Shown: in pieces, positions 20,126-29,702 of the stretch | How positions within the stretch are numbered: the first letter of the stretch is position 1 | How the letters are laid out: each line of letters opens with the position of its first letter | From: Psychrobacter urativorans | GTDB taxonomy: Bacteria; Pseudomonadota; Gammaproteobacteria; Pseudomonadales; Moraxellaceae | Reading direction: 5' to 3' | DNA length: 64,000 nt | Assembly: GCF_001298525.1 (NCBI RefSeq) | Contig: NZ_CP012678.1 | Span: 1,426,001-1,490,000, forward strand | Position numbers and translations under genes: made by a program | The notes under the pieces: model-generated | Database searches by the model: none | Told to the model about the DNA's origin: nothing | What the model saw: only the letters and a program-made list of their open reading frames with translations

Positions 20126-20179
20126 GTGTAATAGTCGTCATTCATTAAAATCTTTAATAAGACCGTTTTTAAAAAATCA

Positions 20180-20233
20180 GGCAGGTTCAGTATTCACAAT
20201 TAAACACTGTTGAATACAGAACCTGCCTTTTTA
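20180..20233 (+). terminator. Terminator after the MFS gene
   Basis: Long stem: GGCAGGTTC and GTATTCA pair with TGAATAC and GAACCTGCC around one A-A mismatch, followed by TTTTTA. Confidence 0.88.
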
Positions 20234-20271
20234 TTTGCTACACTAAACGAACGACTTAGGGTAATAGGGTG

Positions 20272-21144
20272 ATGAGAAAGACTATGAAAAATATGAAAAA
20301 GATATTTTTAACATTAAACAAACAGCCGTCAGCATATCCGTATCGCTTAGTATCTTTGAGCGTTGCTATATTGGCAGCATTGATAACTCTTAGCGGTTGT
20401 CAGCAGAAACCAGAGCCTGTGACCACCCCTGATGACTCTGTTACGCCTTCGCAAACACAAAATGCGACCACGACCAACACACCTACACAAAACGGGCAGC
20501 AAGCCAATGAGCAAGCGCTGACAATATTGGCTTTGGGCGATTCCTTAACGGAAGGCTTGGGCGTGGCAAATGATGCCAATTATCCTGCCCAGTTAGAAGA
20601 GAGCTTACACAAGCTTGGCTATAACAATGTTAAGGTCATTAACTCAGGTTTGAGCGGTGAAACCAGTACCGGCTTGGTTAATCGCTTAGACTGGGTGGCG
20701 CAGACCAAACCGGACATCACCATTTTAACCATTGGTGCCAATGATGCTATCCGTGGCATTGATGTGGCAACGGTTGACGCCAATATTCGTCAAGCCATTA
20801 CCGAGTTACAAGATAATGGCAGTACGGTTATCTTAGGCGGTATGCAGATTTATGATAATTTGGGCTCTGACTACGTGCAAGCATTTGCTGATATGTACCC
20901 GCGAATTGCTAAAGATATGAATGTGCCGCTAATTCCCTTCTTTTTAGCAGGTGTGGGCGGCGACCCGAAGCTGAATCAAGCCGATGCCATTCATCCGACA
21001 GCTGAGGGTTATACCATTGTGGTGAATGACAATATCCTGCCGATATTAAAACCTGAGCTTGAAAAAACGCTCGAAAAATTACGTGCTGGCAATACGAATA
21101 ACACTAACACGCCAGCAGCAACCCAGACGCAGACCCAGAAATAA
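20272..21144 (+). CDS. SGNH/GDSL esterase lipoprotein, TesA-like
   Basis: Product of 290 residues. A hydrophobic segment ends in lipobox LSGC (Cys about 43), followed by a Thr/Gln/Asn-rich linker. The SGNH hydrolase fold has block I GDSLTEG (nucleophile Ser), block II SGLSGETS, block III GANDAIRG and block V DAIHPTAEGY with the catalytic Asp/His. It is similar to TesA (thioesterase I/arylesterase/lysophospholipase) but lipid-anchored and about 100 residues longer. Several ATGs (20272, 20284, 20293) and a GTG (20269) crowd the start. 20272 is the best compromise. It precedes ybbA/ybbP-like genes, the same trio as tesA-ybbA-ybbP of E. coli but in one direction. Confidence 0.88.
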   Translation: MRKTMKNMKKIFLTLNKQPSAYPYRLVSLSVAILAALITLSGCQQKPEPVTTPDDSVTPSQTQNATTTNTPTQNGQQANEQALTILALGDSLTEGLGVANDANYPAQLEESLHKLGYNNVKVINSGLSGETSTGLVNRLDWVAQTKPDITILTIGANDAIRGIDVATVDANIRQAITELQDNGSTVILGGMQIYDNLGSDYVQAFADMYPRIAKDMNVPLIPFFLAGVGGDPKLNQADAIHPTAEGYTIVVNDNILPILKPELEKTLEKLRAGNTNNTNTPAATQTQTQK

Positions 21145-21173
21145 ACACAAACACCAGCAGATAAGAGCCCACC

Positions 21174-21902
21174 ATGACCTCATTAACAGACACGCCCGCA
21201 AACTCAAAACAAAACGTGCTAGCCGATACGTTACCTAACGTCTTACTTATGGGCACACAGTTAACCAAAACGGTGCACGTCGGTGAGCAAACTTTAGCGA
21301 TTATTAAAGACGTCAATATTCACGTCAATGCGGGTGAGTTTGTGGTGATTATGGGCAAATCAGGCTCTGGTAAATCGACCTTGCTAGGGTTATTGGCTGC
21401 TTTGGATTATCCTGATAGTGGGTCAGTTGAATTGTCTGGTCAAGTATTGAGCAGTCTTGATGAAGATGCGCTAGCCGTCATTCGTCAGCGCGATATGGGC
21501 TTTGTGTTTCAATCCTTTCATTTATTACCGACCTTGACGGTTGCTGAAAACATCGCTTTTCCACTTGATATTGCCCGTCGTCCGAATAAAGCACGGGTAG
21601 ATGAATTAATTGATGCCGTTGGACTTGGTCATAGACGGAACAGTTTACCCAATCAATTATCAGGCGGTGAGCAGCAACGCACCGCTGTAGCACGGGCACT
21701 GGTATCGCAGCCAAAGATTGTGTTTGCCGATGAGCCTACGGGCAATTTGGACGAGCAAAATGCCGCACAAGTGATGCAGCTATTATTGGATTTAAGACAA
21801 CAAGTCGGTTCTGCTTTAGTGGTCGTGACCCATGACCCTGCCCTTGCTGCCATGGCAGACCGAGTGATTACCATGCACGATGGTCGGGTTGTGGCATCAT
21901 GA
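21174..21902 (+). CDS. ABC transporter ATP-binding protein, YbbA/LolD-like
   Basis: ATPase of 242 residues. It has Walker A GKSGSGKST, Q-loop VFQSFHLLPTLT, signature LSGGEQQR, Walker B IVFADEPTGNLD and the H-loop VVTHD. The EPTGNLDE form is typical of the MacB/LolD/FtsE class that works with FtsX-like permeases. The stop overlaps the start of the next gene by four bases (ATGA). The pairing implies one exporter or mechanotransmission complex with the adjacent permease and perhaps the TesA-like lipoprotein. Confidence 0.93.
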   Translation: MTSLTDTPANSKQNVLADTLPNVLLMGTQLTKTVHVGEQTLAIIKDVNIHVNAGEFVVIMGKSGSGKSTLLGLLAALDYPDSGSVELSGQVLSSLDEDALAVIRQRDMGFVFQSFHLLPTLTVAENIAFPLDIARRPNKARVDELIDAVGLGHRRNSLPNQLSGGEQQRTAVARALVSQPKIVFADEPTGNLDEQNAAQVMQLLLDLRQQVGSALVVVTHDPALAAMADRVITMHDGRVVAS

Positions 21903-24547
21903 AGCATCCACAGCACGACAAAGTAAAAGCTGACATGGCTAACAACATGGCTAGAGAAACCGATTATGCTAGTGGCATACTTAGCCAAGTATTTGGGCGC
22001 ACATTAGGCACACAGTCGCTGAGCCGCGCCTGGTGGCGACGCTGGGTATATCCCATATTATTCTTATTGACCCTAACGTTATCATTGGCAACATATCTGA
22101 CCCTTGATTCGATACAACAATCGGTTGATAGCTATATCGAGGACAATCAGCGCACGCTGGTTGGTGGCGACTTGATATTGAATAGCAAGCAAGACTGGCC
22201 AGCGGATGTTTTACAGCAAGTACAAACGCTAAAAGACACGCAAACGGTTTACGATTATCAGTTTAGCGCGATGGTGGTAACGGCAAAACAAACGTTATTA
22301 GCACAAGTAAAAGGTGTCTCGCCTGCCTATCCGTTATATGGCGAAGCGGAGCTCGCATCTGGTAAACCCTTATGGCAACAGTTAACCAAAGATAGCGTGG
22401 TGGTCGCGCCTGAAGTGCTAAACGGCTTAGAGGCTAAAGTGGGCGAACGCATCAGCATTGGTGAGGGACAATTTACCATTGCCGATGTATTGACCAAAGA
22501 ACCCGATCGTCCCTTAACCGCCTTTGGTTTTGGCGGGCGCATACTCATGACCCAAGATGCACTGGATGCCACTAATCTTGTGGGTCAGCGTAGTCGGGTT
22601 AATTATCGTATTGAGCTGGCAGGGACGCCGGACGTGATGGCAACTCAGCGTGAGCAGTTGACCAAAATTTTAACCAATTATCCTGATATTGAACTTTCTG
22701 ATGCTGAAAGCGCAGATACCGCTGTGTCACGTATCTCTGATAATGTATTGATGTTCTTAAAGCTGTTGGTCATTGCTGTCTTACTATTATCAGCGGTCGC
22801 CATGTACGGCGTGATTACCGCTTTTGTCACCAAACAACAAGCCAGCAATGCCATTCGTATGGCATTAGGCGAACCACTCGGGGCGATTAAAGGCAGTTAT
22901 TATCGCTTATTTATCAGCACTGCTATCCTTGCCTGTGTTACGGCAACCGTGCTCAGTATTGGTTTTTTAAAGCTTAGCCAGCCTTATCTGACCGCTATCT
23001 TGCCTTCGGATATTGGGCTTGCTATCGAGCCGTTAAGCATTGTTAAAACCACGGTACTGGCATTAGTATTGACGTTATTAATTACCCAACGTGGACTCAG
23101 CCCACTCAGTACGACCAAGCCCGCAACCTTACTCAATCAAGGCAACAGTCAACAACTCCAAGGGCAATCTTGGTATCAGCGTATACCGTTACTATGGTAT
23201 GTGCTGGTCATTACGGGGTTATATGGCTTCTTTACCTATGAGGTGAGCTCATGGAAACTGGCAGCGCAATTATTAATAGGCTTAGTGATATTTATAGGCA
23301 TATTCTGGGCGCTGGCACGTGGTTGGCTTTGGTTACTGGCGCGCGTTGCCACTTATACAAAAATAGGTTGGATGCAACGTATTGCTATTCACAATCTAGC
23401 GCGTAAAGGCAATCAGTCGGCGCTGTTTTTTGTAACCTTGTCGCTATCGGTCGCAGTACTGACCCTTATCAGCATTATCAATCACAGTATTAATGAGCAA
23501 TTTATTAACGCTTATCCTGAAGATGCGCCCAATATATTCCTGCTCGATATCCAAAGTGATCAGCATGAGGCGATTGATACCATCATTGGCGCACCTGTCA
23601 GCTATTATCCAGTGATTCGTGCGCGTATTGTGACCGCTAATGGTGTCGCTGCAAAGGATATTAAACCAGCTGAAGGTTTTGATGATCCAACTCGCGTTTT
23701 TAATTTAAGTTATGCGGATAAGGTGATGGAGACAGAATTCATTACTGATGCCGTGCAAAAAAACAAGCTGTATGCTCCTATTACCAATCCACCTTCCCAG
23801 AATCAAAAAAACTTACCATCCGATCTAAAAATTGCGCCAATGTCGATATTAGATACTGCTGCAGGTATGCTCAATGTGGGCATGGGCGATCAGGTGCGTT
23901 TTAATATTCAAGGTATTGAAATTGTCGGGCAAATTACCAGTATCCGCAGCCGTTTTGAGAAAGGACCAAGTCCCTATTTTTATTTCCTCTTTGAACCGTC
24001 GGTGTTATCCGCTGCGCCGCAAATCCAATTTGCCACTGCCCACGTGCCAGCTGAAAACATTCCACAGCTGCAAGGCAATTTAGTAAGACGATTTCCTGCG
24101 GTCACGACCATTGATGGCAACGTCATTGCCAAGCAAGTGCAAGATTTGGTCATGCAAATGAGCCGCTTGGTTTATATTTTCACCCTTTTGGCATTATTGA
24201 CCGGCATTATGGTATTAATCAGCTCCCTGTTATCCACCTCGCAAGACCGCATGCAAGAAAGTGCCTCGTTCCGATTACTAGGCATGCAAAAGCGCGATTT
24301 GTATGTGCTCAACATGCTAGAGCTTGGGCTATTAGGTATCAGTGCAGCAGGGTTTGCTGTAGTGGTGGCGAGTGTCGGCGCATGGGTCGCTATTACTTAT
24401 TGGTTTGATCTACAATTTAGTATGCCCTGGTTTAATTTGCTATTTGGTGGCGCAGCGTTGGTTGCCTTACTATTGGCGATTGCCATTATTTATGTGCGCT
24501 TGGTGATTGGGCGCGGGATTATGGAACGAGTACGGGCTATGCTATAA
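21899..24547 (+). CDS. FtsX-like ABC permease, YbbP family
   Basis: Large permease of 882 residues (E. coli YbbP about 804). The N-terminal cytosolic region is followed by a first helix (about 50-70), a long periplasmic domain, a first FtsX core (about 280-400), a central pair of helices, a second periplasmic domain and a C-terminal FtsX core (VYIFTLLALLTGIMVLISSLL to the end). This is the twin-FtsX layout of YbbP. The function of YbbAP-TesA remains uncertain. It was proposed to extract or export hydrophobic compounds that TesA hydrolyses. Overlap with the ATPase gene indicates coupling. Confidence 0.92.
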   Translation: MKHPQHDKVKADMANNMARETDYASGILSQVFGRTLGTQSLSRAWWRRWVYPILFLLTLTLSLATYLTLDSIQQSVDSYIEDNQRTLVGGDLILNSKQDWPADVLQQVQTLKDTQTVYDYQFSAMVVTAKQTLLAQVKGVSPAYPLYGEAELASGKPLWQQLTKDSVVVAPEVLNGLEAKVGERISIGEGQFTIADVLTKEPDRPLTAFGFGGRILMTQDALDATNLVGQRSRVNYRIELAGTPDVMATQREQLTKILTNYPDIELSDAESADTAVSRISDNVLMFLKLLVIAVLLLSAVAMYGVITAFVTKQQASNAIRMALGEPLGAIKGSYYRLFISTAILACVTATVLSIGFLKLSQPYLTAILPSDIGLAIEPLSIVKTTVLALVLTLLITQRGLSPLSTTKPATLLNQGNSQQLQGQSWYQRIPLLWYVLVITGLYGFFTYEVSSWKLAAQLLIGLVIFIGIFWALARGWLWLLARVATYTKIGWMQRIAIHNLARKGNQSALFFVTLSLSVAVLTLISIINHSINEQFINAYPEDAPNIFLLDIQSDQHEAIDTIIGAPVSYYPVIRARIVTANGVAAKDIKPAEGFDDPTRVFNLSYADKVMETEFITDAVQKNKLYAPITNPPSQNQKNLPSDLKIAPMSILDTAAGMLNVGMGDQVRFNIQGIEIVGQITSIRSRFEKGPSPYFYFLFEPSVLSAAPQIQFATAHVPAENIPQLQGNLVRRFPAVTTIDGNVIAKQVQDLVMQMSRLVYIFTLLALLTGIMVLISSLLSTSQDRMQESASFRLLGMQKRDLYVLNMLELGLLGISAAGFAVVVASVGAWVAITYWFDLQFSMPWFNLLFGGAALVALLLAIAIIYVRLVIGRGIMERVRAML

Positions 24548-24654
24548 AACCACATCATAAGAGGTTACACACGAGTATTCTTTTCGCTCATTTACAGTTT
24601 GTCATTTGATATACTAACGCTACATTTTCAACTTTATCAAATGACGGTATTCTT

Positions 24655-25977
24655 ATGAATTTCTCAAAATTTGGGCAAAAATTTACGCAACCAACTGGCA
24701 TCTCGCAGCTGATGGACGACCTAGGCGATGCGCTAAAAAGTGATCAGCCGATTAATATGCTGGGTGGTGGCAATCCTGCACGTATTGATGCCGTCAATGA
24801 GGTTTTTTTAGAGACGTATCGAGCATTAGGTAACGATGACGCTAATAACACGAATGAGCTAAATAGCACCGCCCTAACCAGCATCGGTAACTATTCTAAT
24901 CCGCAAGGCGATGCCGCTTTTATTGACGCATTAGTTGGTTTTTTTAACCGCCATTATGATTGGAACTTAAGCGCTGATAATGTCGCCTTGACCAACGGCT
25001 CACAAAACGCCTTTTTCTATTTATTTAATCTGTTCGGTGGCGCATTTAACGACGTCAATAATGAAACAGTAGACAAGTCTATTTTGTTGCCCTTAGCGCC
25101 GGAATATATTGGCTATAGCGATGTGCATGTCGAAGGTCAGCATTTTGCTGCTGTTTTACCGCATATTGATACAGTTACCCACGATGGCGAAGAAGGATTT
25201 TTTAAATATCGCGTTGATTTTGAAGCGTTAGAAAATTTACCTGCCTTAATTGAAGGTCGTATTGGCGCAATTTGCTGCTCACGTCCGACCAATCCTACTG
25301 GCAACGTGCTGACCGATGAAGAAATGAGCCGATTGAGCGACATTGCCAAGCGCTATGATGTGCCGCTGATTATTGATAATGCTTATGGCATGCCGTTCCC
25401 CAATATCATCTATTCTGATGCGCATTTAACGTGGGATGACAATACGATTTTGTGCTTTAGCTTGTCCAAAATCGGCTTACCGGGTGTGCGTACCGGTATC
25501 ATTGTTGCCGCGCCTGAAGTCATTGCCGCTGTGAGTGCGCTAAATGCGGTGGTCAATTTATCGCCAACACGTTTTGGTGCCGCGATTGCCACGCCATTGC
25601 TACAAGACGACCGTATCAAGCAGTTGTCTGACAATGAGATTAAGCCGTTTTATCAGCAGCAAGCCACCACTGCGGTACGCCTGTTAAAAGAGGCAATGGG
25701 CGATTATCCGATGATGATTCATAAGCCTGAAGGTGCTATTTTTCTTTGGTTATGGTTTAAAGATTTACAGATTACCACCGACGAGCTGTATGAGATTTTA
25801 AAGAAAAAAGGCACTCTGATTGTGCCAAGCCAACACTTCTTCCCCGGTGTCGATGTGACCCAGTATCCGCATGCGCATGAATGTATTCGTATGAGTATTG
25901 CGGCAGATGAGCAGACATTGATTGATGGCATTAAGGTAATTGGAGAAGTGGTACGCGCACTTTATAATGGGAAATAA
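24655..25977 (+). CDS. avtA: Valine--pyruvate aminotransferase
   Basis: PLP-dependent class I/II aminotransferase, 440 residues, that interconverts valine/2-ketoisovalerate and alanine/pyruvate. The N-terminus MNFSKFGQKFTQPTGISQLMDDLG and GGGNPARID match AvtA. The PLP lysine is in CFSLSKIGLPGVRTGI, with SRPTNPTGNVLTDEE and IIDNAYGMPFP as the cofactor-site segments. It is monocistronic with a short AT-rich upstream region. Confidence 0.93.
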   Translation: MNFSKFGQKFTQPTGISQLMDDLGDALKSDQPINMLGGGNPARIDAVNEVFLETYRALGNDDANNTNELNSTALTSIGNYSNPQGDAAFIDALVGFFNRHYDWNLSADNVALTNGSQNAFFYLFNLFGGAFNDVNNETVDKSILLPLAPEYIGYSDVHVEGQHFAAVLPHIDTVTHDGEEGFFKYRVDFEALENLPALIEGRIGAICCSRPTNPTGNVLTDEEMSRLSDIAKRYDVPLIIDNAYGMPFPNIIYSDAHLTWDDNTILCFSLSKIGLPGVRTGIIVAAPEVIAAVSALNAVVNLSPTRFGAAIATPLLQDDRIKQLSDNEIKPFYQQQATTAVRLLKEAMGDYPMMIHKPEGAIFLWLWFKDLQITTDELYEILKKKGTLIVPSQHFFPGVDVTQYPHAHECIRMSIAADEQTLIDGIKVIGEVVRALYNGK

Positions 25978-26001
25978 AGTGTAATTGATTTATTAATTAA
26001 T

Positions 26002-26031
26002 CCACTTCATTGCCAATAACGAGTGAAGTGG
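26002..26031. terminator. Weak inverted repeat after avtA
   Basis: CCACTTCA pairs with TGAAGTGG around a 14-base loop, in the gap between convergent avtA and the small membrane gene. No T run follows directly, so it may be a factor-assisted terminator or only a stabilising 3' hairpin. Confidence 0.4.
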
Positions 26032-26066
26032 GTTATAACTGACTTCAGCAGCTTATTTTACTATCT

Positions 26067-26435
26067 TTACTTCAATAGCCCTGTTGGCTTAGTCACAGGC
26101 TGAAAAATATTAGTCCATCTAGTTAATGCGTAAAGCATATACGGCCAAAAGCAAGTATTAATCAAATCATGAATACTGTTACCGCGCTGGGTGCTACTGA
26201 TCCCCAACACGCCCAGCTCGCTAATGGTAGAGCGATTGTCCAGATATTCGCCCAACAAAGCAAAGCCAGTCACCATGATTAACGCCATAAAAGCGCGGAT
26301 ACTATACTTTCTAAAAATGGGGCGGAATAAAAGCAAACTGAGCAGATAGACACTGATGCCCACATAAATATGTAGGGCATCTTTTTCAAGTCCGGTAATA
26401 CCCATAATACCTAGTTTAAAATTTTCAAAATCCAC
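26067..26435 (-). CDS. Small integral membrane protein, VanZ-like topology
   Basis: Product of 122 residues with three or four hydrophobic segments (about 20-40, 47-62, 95-110). The layout (a charged EYLDNR after the second helix, then HDLINTCFWPYMLYAL) recalls the E...R...D..N pattern of small VanZ-like proteins. The resemblance is loose and no function follows from it. It is a lone gene between avtA and the hisBH terminator. Confidence 0.55.
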   Translation of the reverse strand: MDFENFKLGIMGITGLEKDALHIYVGISVYLLSLLLFRPIFRKYSIRAFMALIMVTGFALLGEYLDNRSTISELGVLGISSTQRGNSIHDLINTCFWPYMLYALTRWTNIFQPVTKPTGLLK

Positions 26436-26509
26436 TGGTTTATTCCTAATCTAAGAACAGGTGGTATTGCTGATATGAGTAGCTAATAATACGCGTTAAA
26501 AGTCAGAAT

Positions 26510-26550
26510 AAAAAGGGTGAGCCCTGCTGACGCAAACCCACCCTTTTTTT
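26510..26550. terminator. Terminator downstream of hisBH
   Basis: AAAAAGGGTG pairs with CACCCTTTTT around a 19-base loop, with T runs on both strands. On the minus strand it ends hisB-hisH just before the small membrane-protein gene. Confidence 0.82.
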
Positions 26551-26601
26551 AATTCACTATGTTCAACTGTATTGCTAACCTGCTTATTTAAACTTTCTTA
26601 T

Positions 26602-27246
26602 CTAAACTTTCCAATCTACAAAATTCTTTAACAATTGCAAGCCTGCGGTATGGCTTTTTTCCGGATGGAACTGGGTGGCAAAGAGATTGTCTTGCAAAAT
26701 ACTGGCACAAAACGGCTGACCATAATCACAAACTGCAGCGACTTGCGTCTTATCAACCGGCTCACAGTAGTAGCTGTGCACAAAATAAAAGTGCGCATTG
26801 TCCTCAATACCTTGCCATAGCGGATGGCTAAAATCCATCTCACTAATGGTATTCCAGCCCATATGCGGCACTTTAATGGTAGCGCCTTGCTCATCTGTCC
26901 ACGTTGGATTAAAGGCGGGTACTGAGCCTTCTAAAACGCCGAGACAAGGCGTACCGCCATTTTCAGCAGACTGCTCAAATAATGCCTGCATGCCAACACA
27001 GATAGCCATCACTGGCTTATTAAAGATAGCATGACGAATGACTTCATCAATGCCAGATTCCTGCATGCCAGCGATACAATCACGCATCGCCCCAACACCG
27101 GGGAAAAAAATCTTATCCGCTGCCGCCACGACTTTGGGATCACTAGTGATCGACACTTCTGCGCCAACTGCTGACAGTGCTTTGCTGGCTGAGTGCAAGT
27201 TACCCATACCATAATCTAATAATGCAATTTTTGTGGCACGACTCAT
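26602..27246 (-). CDS. hisH: Imidazole glycerol phosphate synthase, glutaminase subunit
   Basis: Class I glutamine amidotransferase of 214 residues that feeds ammonia to HisF. The triad is visible: nucleophile Cys in [11 protein letters not shown], and His and Glu in [19 protein letters not shown] and PHMGWN are family segments. Its ATG directly follows the hisB stop (TAGATG), with GAGGCG inside hisB as the ribosome site, so translation is coupled. hisF is not in this window. Confidence 0.95.
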   Translation of the reverse strand: MSRATKIALLDYGMGNLHSASKALSAVGAEVSITSDPKVVAAADKIFFPGVGAMRDCIAGMQESGIDEVIRHAIFNKPVMAICVGMQALFEQSAENGGTPCLGVLEGSVPAFNPTWTDEQGATIKVPHMGWNTISEMDFSHPLWQGIEDNAHFYFVHSYYCEPVDKTQVAAVCDYGQPFCASILQDNLFATQFHPEKSHTAGLQLLKNFVDWKV

Positions 27247-27930
27247 CTAAAACGCCTCTTTAGTCGATGGCAAGGTATTTAGCGCACGCTCATCATATTC
27301 GCAAGCCATACGTAGAGCACGAGCAAAGGCTTTAAAGGTCGATTCGATTTGGTGATGGCTATTTTTGCCTTTTAAATTATCCAAATGCACCGTCATCCAC
27401 GAGTGATTCACAAAACCGTAGAAAAATTCACTAAACAAATCCACATCAAAAGTGCCCACATGCGAACGGGTAAATGGAATCTCCATATGTAAACCTGGAC
27501 GACCGGATAAATCGACCACCGCGCGCGTCAAGGACTCATCGAGTGGCGCATAAAAATGCCCATAACGACGAATACCCTTTTTATCACCAAGCGCTTTGGC
27601 AAATGCTTGACCCAAGGTAATGCCCGTATCTTCCACACTATGGTGATCATCAATAAAGGTATCGCCCGTACATTTGATTTCTAAATCAAATAAACCGTGA
27701 CGCTTAATTTGATCAATCATATGATCTAAAAACGGTACACCAGTATCGACAGTACCTTGTCCTGTACCATCCAGATTAACCGTACAGGTCACTTGGGTCT
27801 CAGCGGTATTACGCGTCACCGTTGCGACACGTGCAGGGCGACCGTGTAGATTATTATTTGATGAAGTCAATGTTGCTTGGGCTTGATTTTGGATTTGATC
27901 TGAAGATTGTCCAGTAGTATTGGCGGTCAT
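27247..27930 (-). CDS. hisB: Imidazoleglycerol-phosphate dehydratase
   Basis: Mn-dependent dehydratase, histidine step six. It is monofunctional (227 residues), lacking the N-terminal phosphatase half of enterobacterial HisB. Metal motifs are [11 protein letters not shown] and [20 protein letters not shown] 27930 is preceded by AGGA five bases upstream, and a TTG further up at 27978 is rejected. About 25 polar residues rich in Gln, Ser and Asn precede the conserved [11 protein letters not shown] start of the domain, an unusual extension. Confidence 0.94.
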   Translation of the reverse strand: MTANTTGQSSDQIQNQAQATLTSSNNNLHGRPARVATVTRNTAETQVTCTVNLDGTGQGTVDTGVPFLDHMIDQIKRHGLFDLEIKCTGDTFIDDHHSVEDTGITLGQAFAKALGDKKGIRRYGHFYAPLDESLTRAVVDLSGRPGLHMEIPFTRSHVGTFDVDLFSEFFYGFVNHSWMTVHLDNLKGKNSHHQIESTFKAFARALRMACEYDERALNTLPSTKEAF

Positions 27931-28275
27931 GGCTATCCTATATAAGTATAAAAGTAATCCATTAAATAGGGCTGTCAATCAGCCCATCGTGTTCTCTATG
28001 CGAGAACCATAAAACAGTAATCATATTCATTAAATTAATTCAATATCGACTATCAACGAGCTACAGCCTACCTTCTCCTAGCGTAAAACAGTAGGATAAA
28101 GGCAGACTAAATATGAGTAATCCTTATCATAGCAAACCCGCGGAAGGACTGCCATGACCAAGATGCAAACCATGCGTAAATGGGCGCTATTCTGCTAAAA
28201 TAGCCTATCCAGTTTTATCAATCCTTGCCTTATGCGGATGATACGCTGTTACCGACCACTTTATAGGAACTGACT
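27931..28275. other. Divergent gap hisB / PanZ-like gene
   Basis: About 345 bases between divergent genes that must hold both promoters. I see no obvious attenuator (no His-rich leader peptide) on the hisB side and no named operator. Confidence 0.4.
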
Positions 28276-28698
28276 ATGCCACTAGAAGCCATTGCTATCA
28301 ATAATTTAGACGCACCACTCATTCAAAAGCCTACCCGCGAACATGAATTAGCCGAGCGTCTGCAAGCCTTGTATGATGCTGATGATAATCAGCCTGATGG
28401 GACAGAAGTATTAGCAATCATTGCGCAAGGGTTTAAGCGTGGACAGTGGCTATATGTCGGTATGTTTAATGATAAGCCTATCGCTGCGGTCGCCTGCTTT
28501 GATGATGAGCAGACCGATACCAAACGCTTGCAGTATCTCACCGTACATCCAGAGAATCGCAATCGCGGTATTGAAGCCAAGTTTATTAAGCAAGTTTATG
28601 ATATCGAAGTTAGAAAAGGTGTGCGACAGTTTGCACCGGTTGATAGTGACATTCATCGTATCATGACAGATTATGGGCTGCTACAAGTTAAAGCGTAA
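28276..28698 (+). CDS. GNAT-fold protein, possibly PanZ/PanM-like acetyl-CoA sensor
   Basis: Product of 140 residues. The core WLYVGMFNDKPIAAVACF followed by LQYLTVHPENRNRGIEAKFIKQV has the beta4 and pyrophosphate-loop layout of GNAT proteins (R/QxxGxG/A reduced to NRNRGIEA). The small size and pattern resemble PanZ, which binds acetyl-CoA and drives PanD self-cleavage in pantothenate synthesis. This is inferred from length and pattern only, and panD is not in the window. AGGAA seven bases upstream supports the start. It could also be a plain acetyltransferase with a degenerate loop. Confidence 0.6.
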   Translation: MPLEAIAINNLDAPLIQKPTREHELAERLQALYDADDNQPDGTEVLAIIAQGFKRGQWLYVGMFNDKPIAAVACFDDEQTDTKRLQYLTVHPENRNRGIEAKFIKQVYDIEVRKGVRQFAPVDSDIHRIMTDYGLLQVKA

Positions 28699-28794
28699 TC
28701 TATGGGCGATACTGTTAATTCGGACATATTAGGGTGAAAATGCCGCATTATAGACTTTTTTTTGATTTATTTTAATAAATAATGCCAAAACATC

Positions 28795-28823
28795 TTGACA
28801 GCAACGCGGATATTTAGTTTAAT
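28795..28823 (+). promoter_or_regulatory. Sigma-70 promoter of tRNA-Phe
   Basis: TTGACA (28795-28800), a 17-base spacer and TTTAAT (28818-28823), followed by a GC-rich stretch (AGCGCC) near the expected start. A GC-rich discriminator is typical of growth-rate and ppGpp-controlled stable-RNA promoters. Confidence 0.8.
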
Positions 28824-28839
28824 AGCGCCTCAACGACAT

Positions 28840-28915
28840 GGCTCGATAGCTCAGTCGGTAGAGCAACGGATTGAAAATCCGTGTGTCGGCAGTTCGAACC
28901 TGCCTCGAGCCACCA
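28840..28915 (+). tRNA. tRNA-Phe (GAA)
   Basis: 76-base cloverleaf. The acceptor GGCTCGA pairs with TCGAGCC, and the D-arm contains AGCTCAGTCGGTAGAGC. The anticodon stem CGGAT/ATCCG holds loop TTGAAAA with GAA in the centre. The T-loop is GTTCGAA, then discriminator A and encoded CCA. A single copy, flanked by its own promoter and terminator. Confidence 0.97.
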
Positions 28916-28950
28916 TTCGTTACTCTTATTTTGCTTTTAAATAAGCAGTT

Positions 28951-28988
28951 AAAAAAAGCCTCAAGCATTTATGTTTGGGGTTTTTTTT
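28951..28988 (+). terminator. Terminator of tRNA-Phe
   Basis: CCTCAAGC pairs with GTTTGGGG (two G-U pairs) around ATTTAT, flanked by an A run and eight T. Confidence 0.82.
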
Positions 28989-29129
28989 ATGCCTGCAATA
29001 ATGGCTAGCTTCTGTCAATTCTCACTTTCTAATCGCCACTTTCACTGATTGATAACATATCTATGCTACATTTAAATAGTGTCGGCTCTTTATACTAAGG
29101 TTATCTATGGATAGCCGATAGGTAAGATA

Positions 29130-29627
29130 ATGAGAGAATTTGATTACGATTTGGATTATAAAAATCTTGACCTGCGTGACCATCCTGAACTCTATCGAGT
29201 CGGTCGCGGTGAGCAAGGCGTATTGTTGGTTGAGCCCTATAAGTCTGAGATACTGCCGCATTGGCGCTTTGCCACGCCTGACATCGCGCTTGAGAGTAGC
29301 GAGACTATTTATCAGATGTTTTTAGATTACCTAGCCACTGATGACTTTGTTGGTGCGGATATGGCACGCAAATTTATTCAAATGGGTTTTACTCGTGCAC
29401 GACGCTATGCCAATCATAAAGGCGGTAAAAAGTACAAAGGGGCGGTTCCGGACGATAAAAAAGGTCAAAGCGGTGCTCATGGTCGCGAAGAATTGCCGCG
29501 TCAAGAGGAAGACCCTATCAAAGCAGAATCCGCGCGCATCTTTAAGCAAAAATGGGATTTGTGCCGAGAAAACCCAGGTTATATTAAACTGAAAGAGACG
29601 CACCGCAAGCGTTATCAAGATAAATAA
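29130..29627 (+). CDS. DUF4385 family protein
   Basis: Product of 165 residues, cytosolic, no signal. The N-terminal two thirds match the DUF4385 pattern (FDYDLDYKNLDLRDHPELYRVG, GVLLVEPYKSEILPHWRFATP, DMARKFIQMGFTRARRYANHKGG). The C-terminal third is charged and lysine-rich. Function is unknown in the family as far as I know. AGG before ATG 29130 is the ribosome site. gph begins 75 bases downstream on the same strand with no terminator between, so the two may be co-transcribed. Confidence 0.85.
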   Translation: MREFDYDLDYKNLDLRDHPELYRVGRGEQGVLLVEPYKSEILPHWRFATPDIALESSETIYQMFLDYLATDDFVGADMARKFIQMGFTRARRYANHKGGKKYKGAVPDDKKGQSGAHGREELPRQEEDPIKAESARIFKQKWDLCRENPGYIKLKETHRKRYQDK

Positions 29628-29702
29628 CGTTAAGATAGAGATAAGAAAGAACAATAAACCCCGTAATAAATAATACCCAATCCAAAAAAATGAGCATAAA
29701 TA

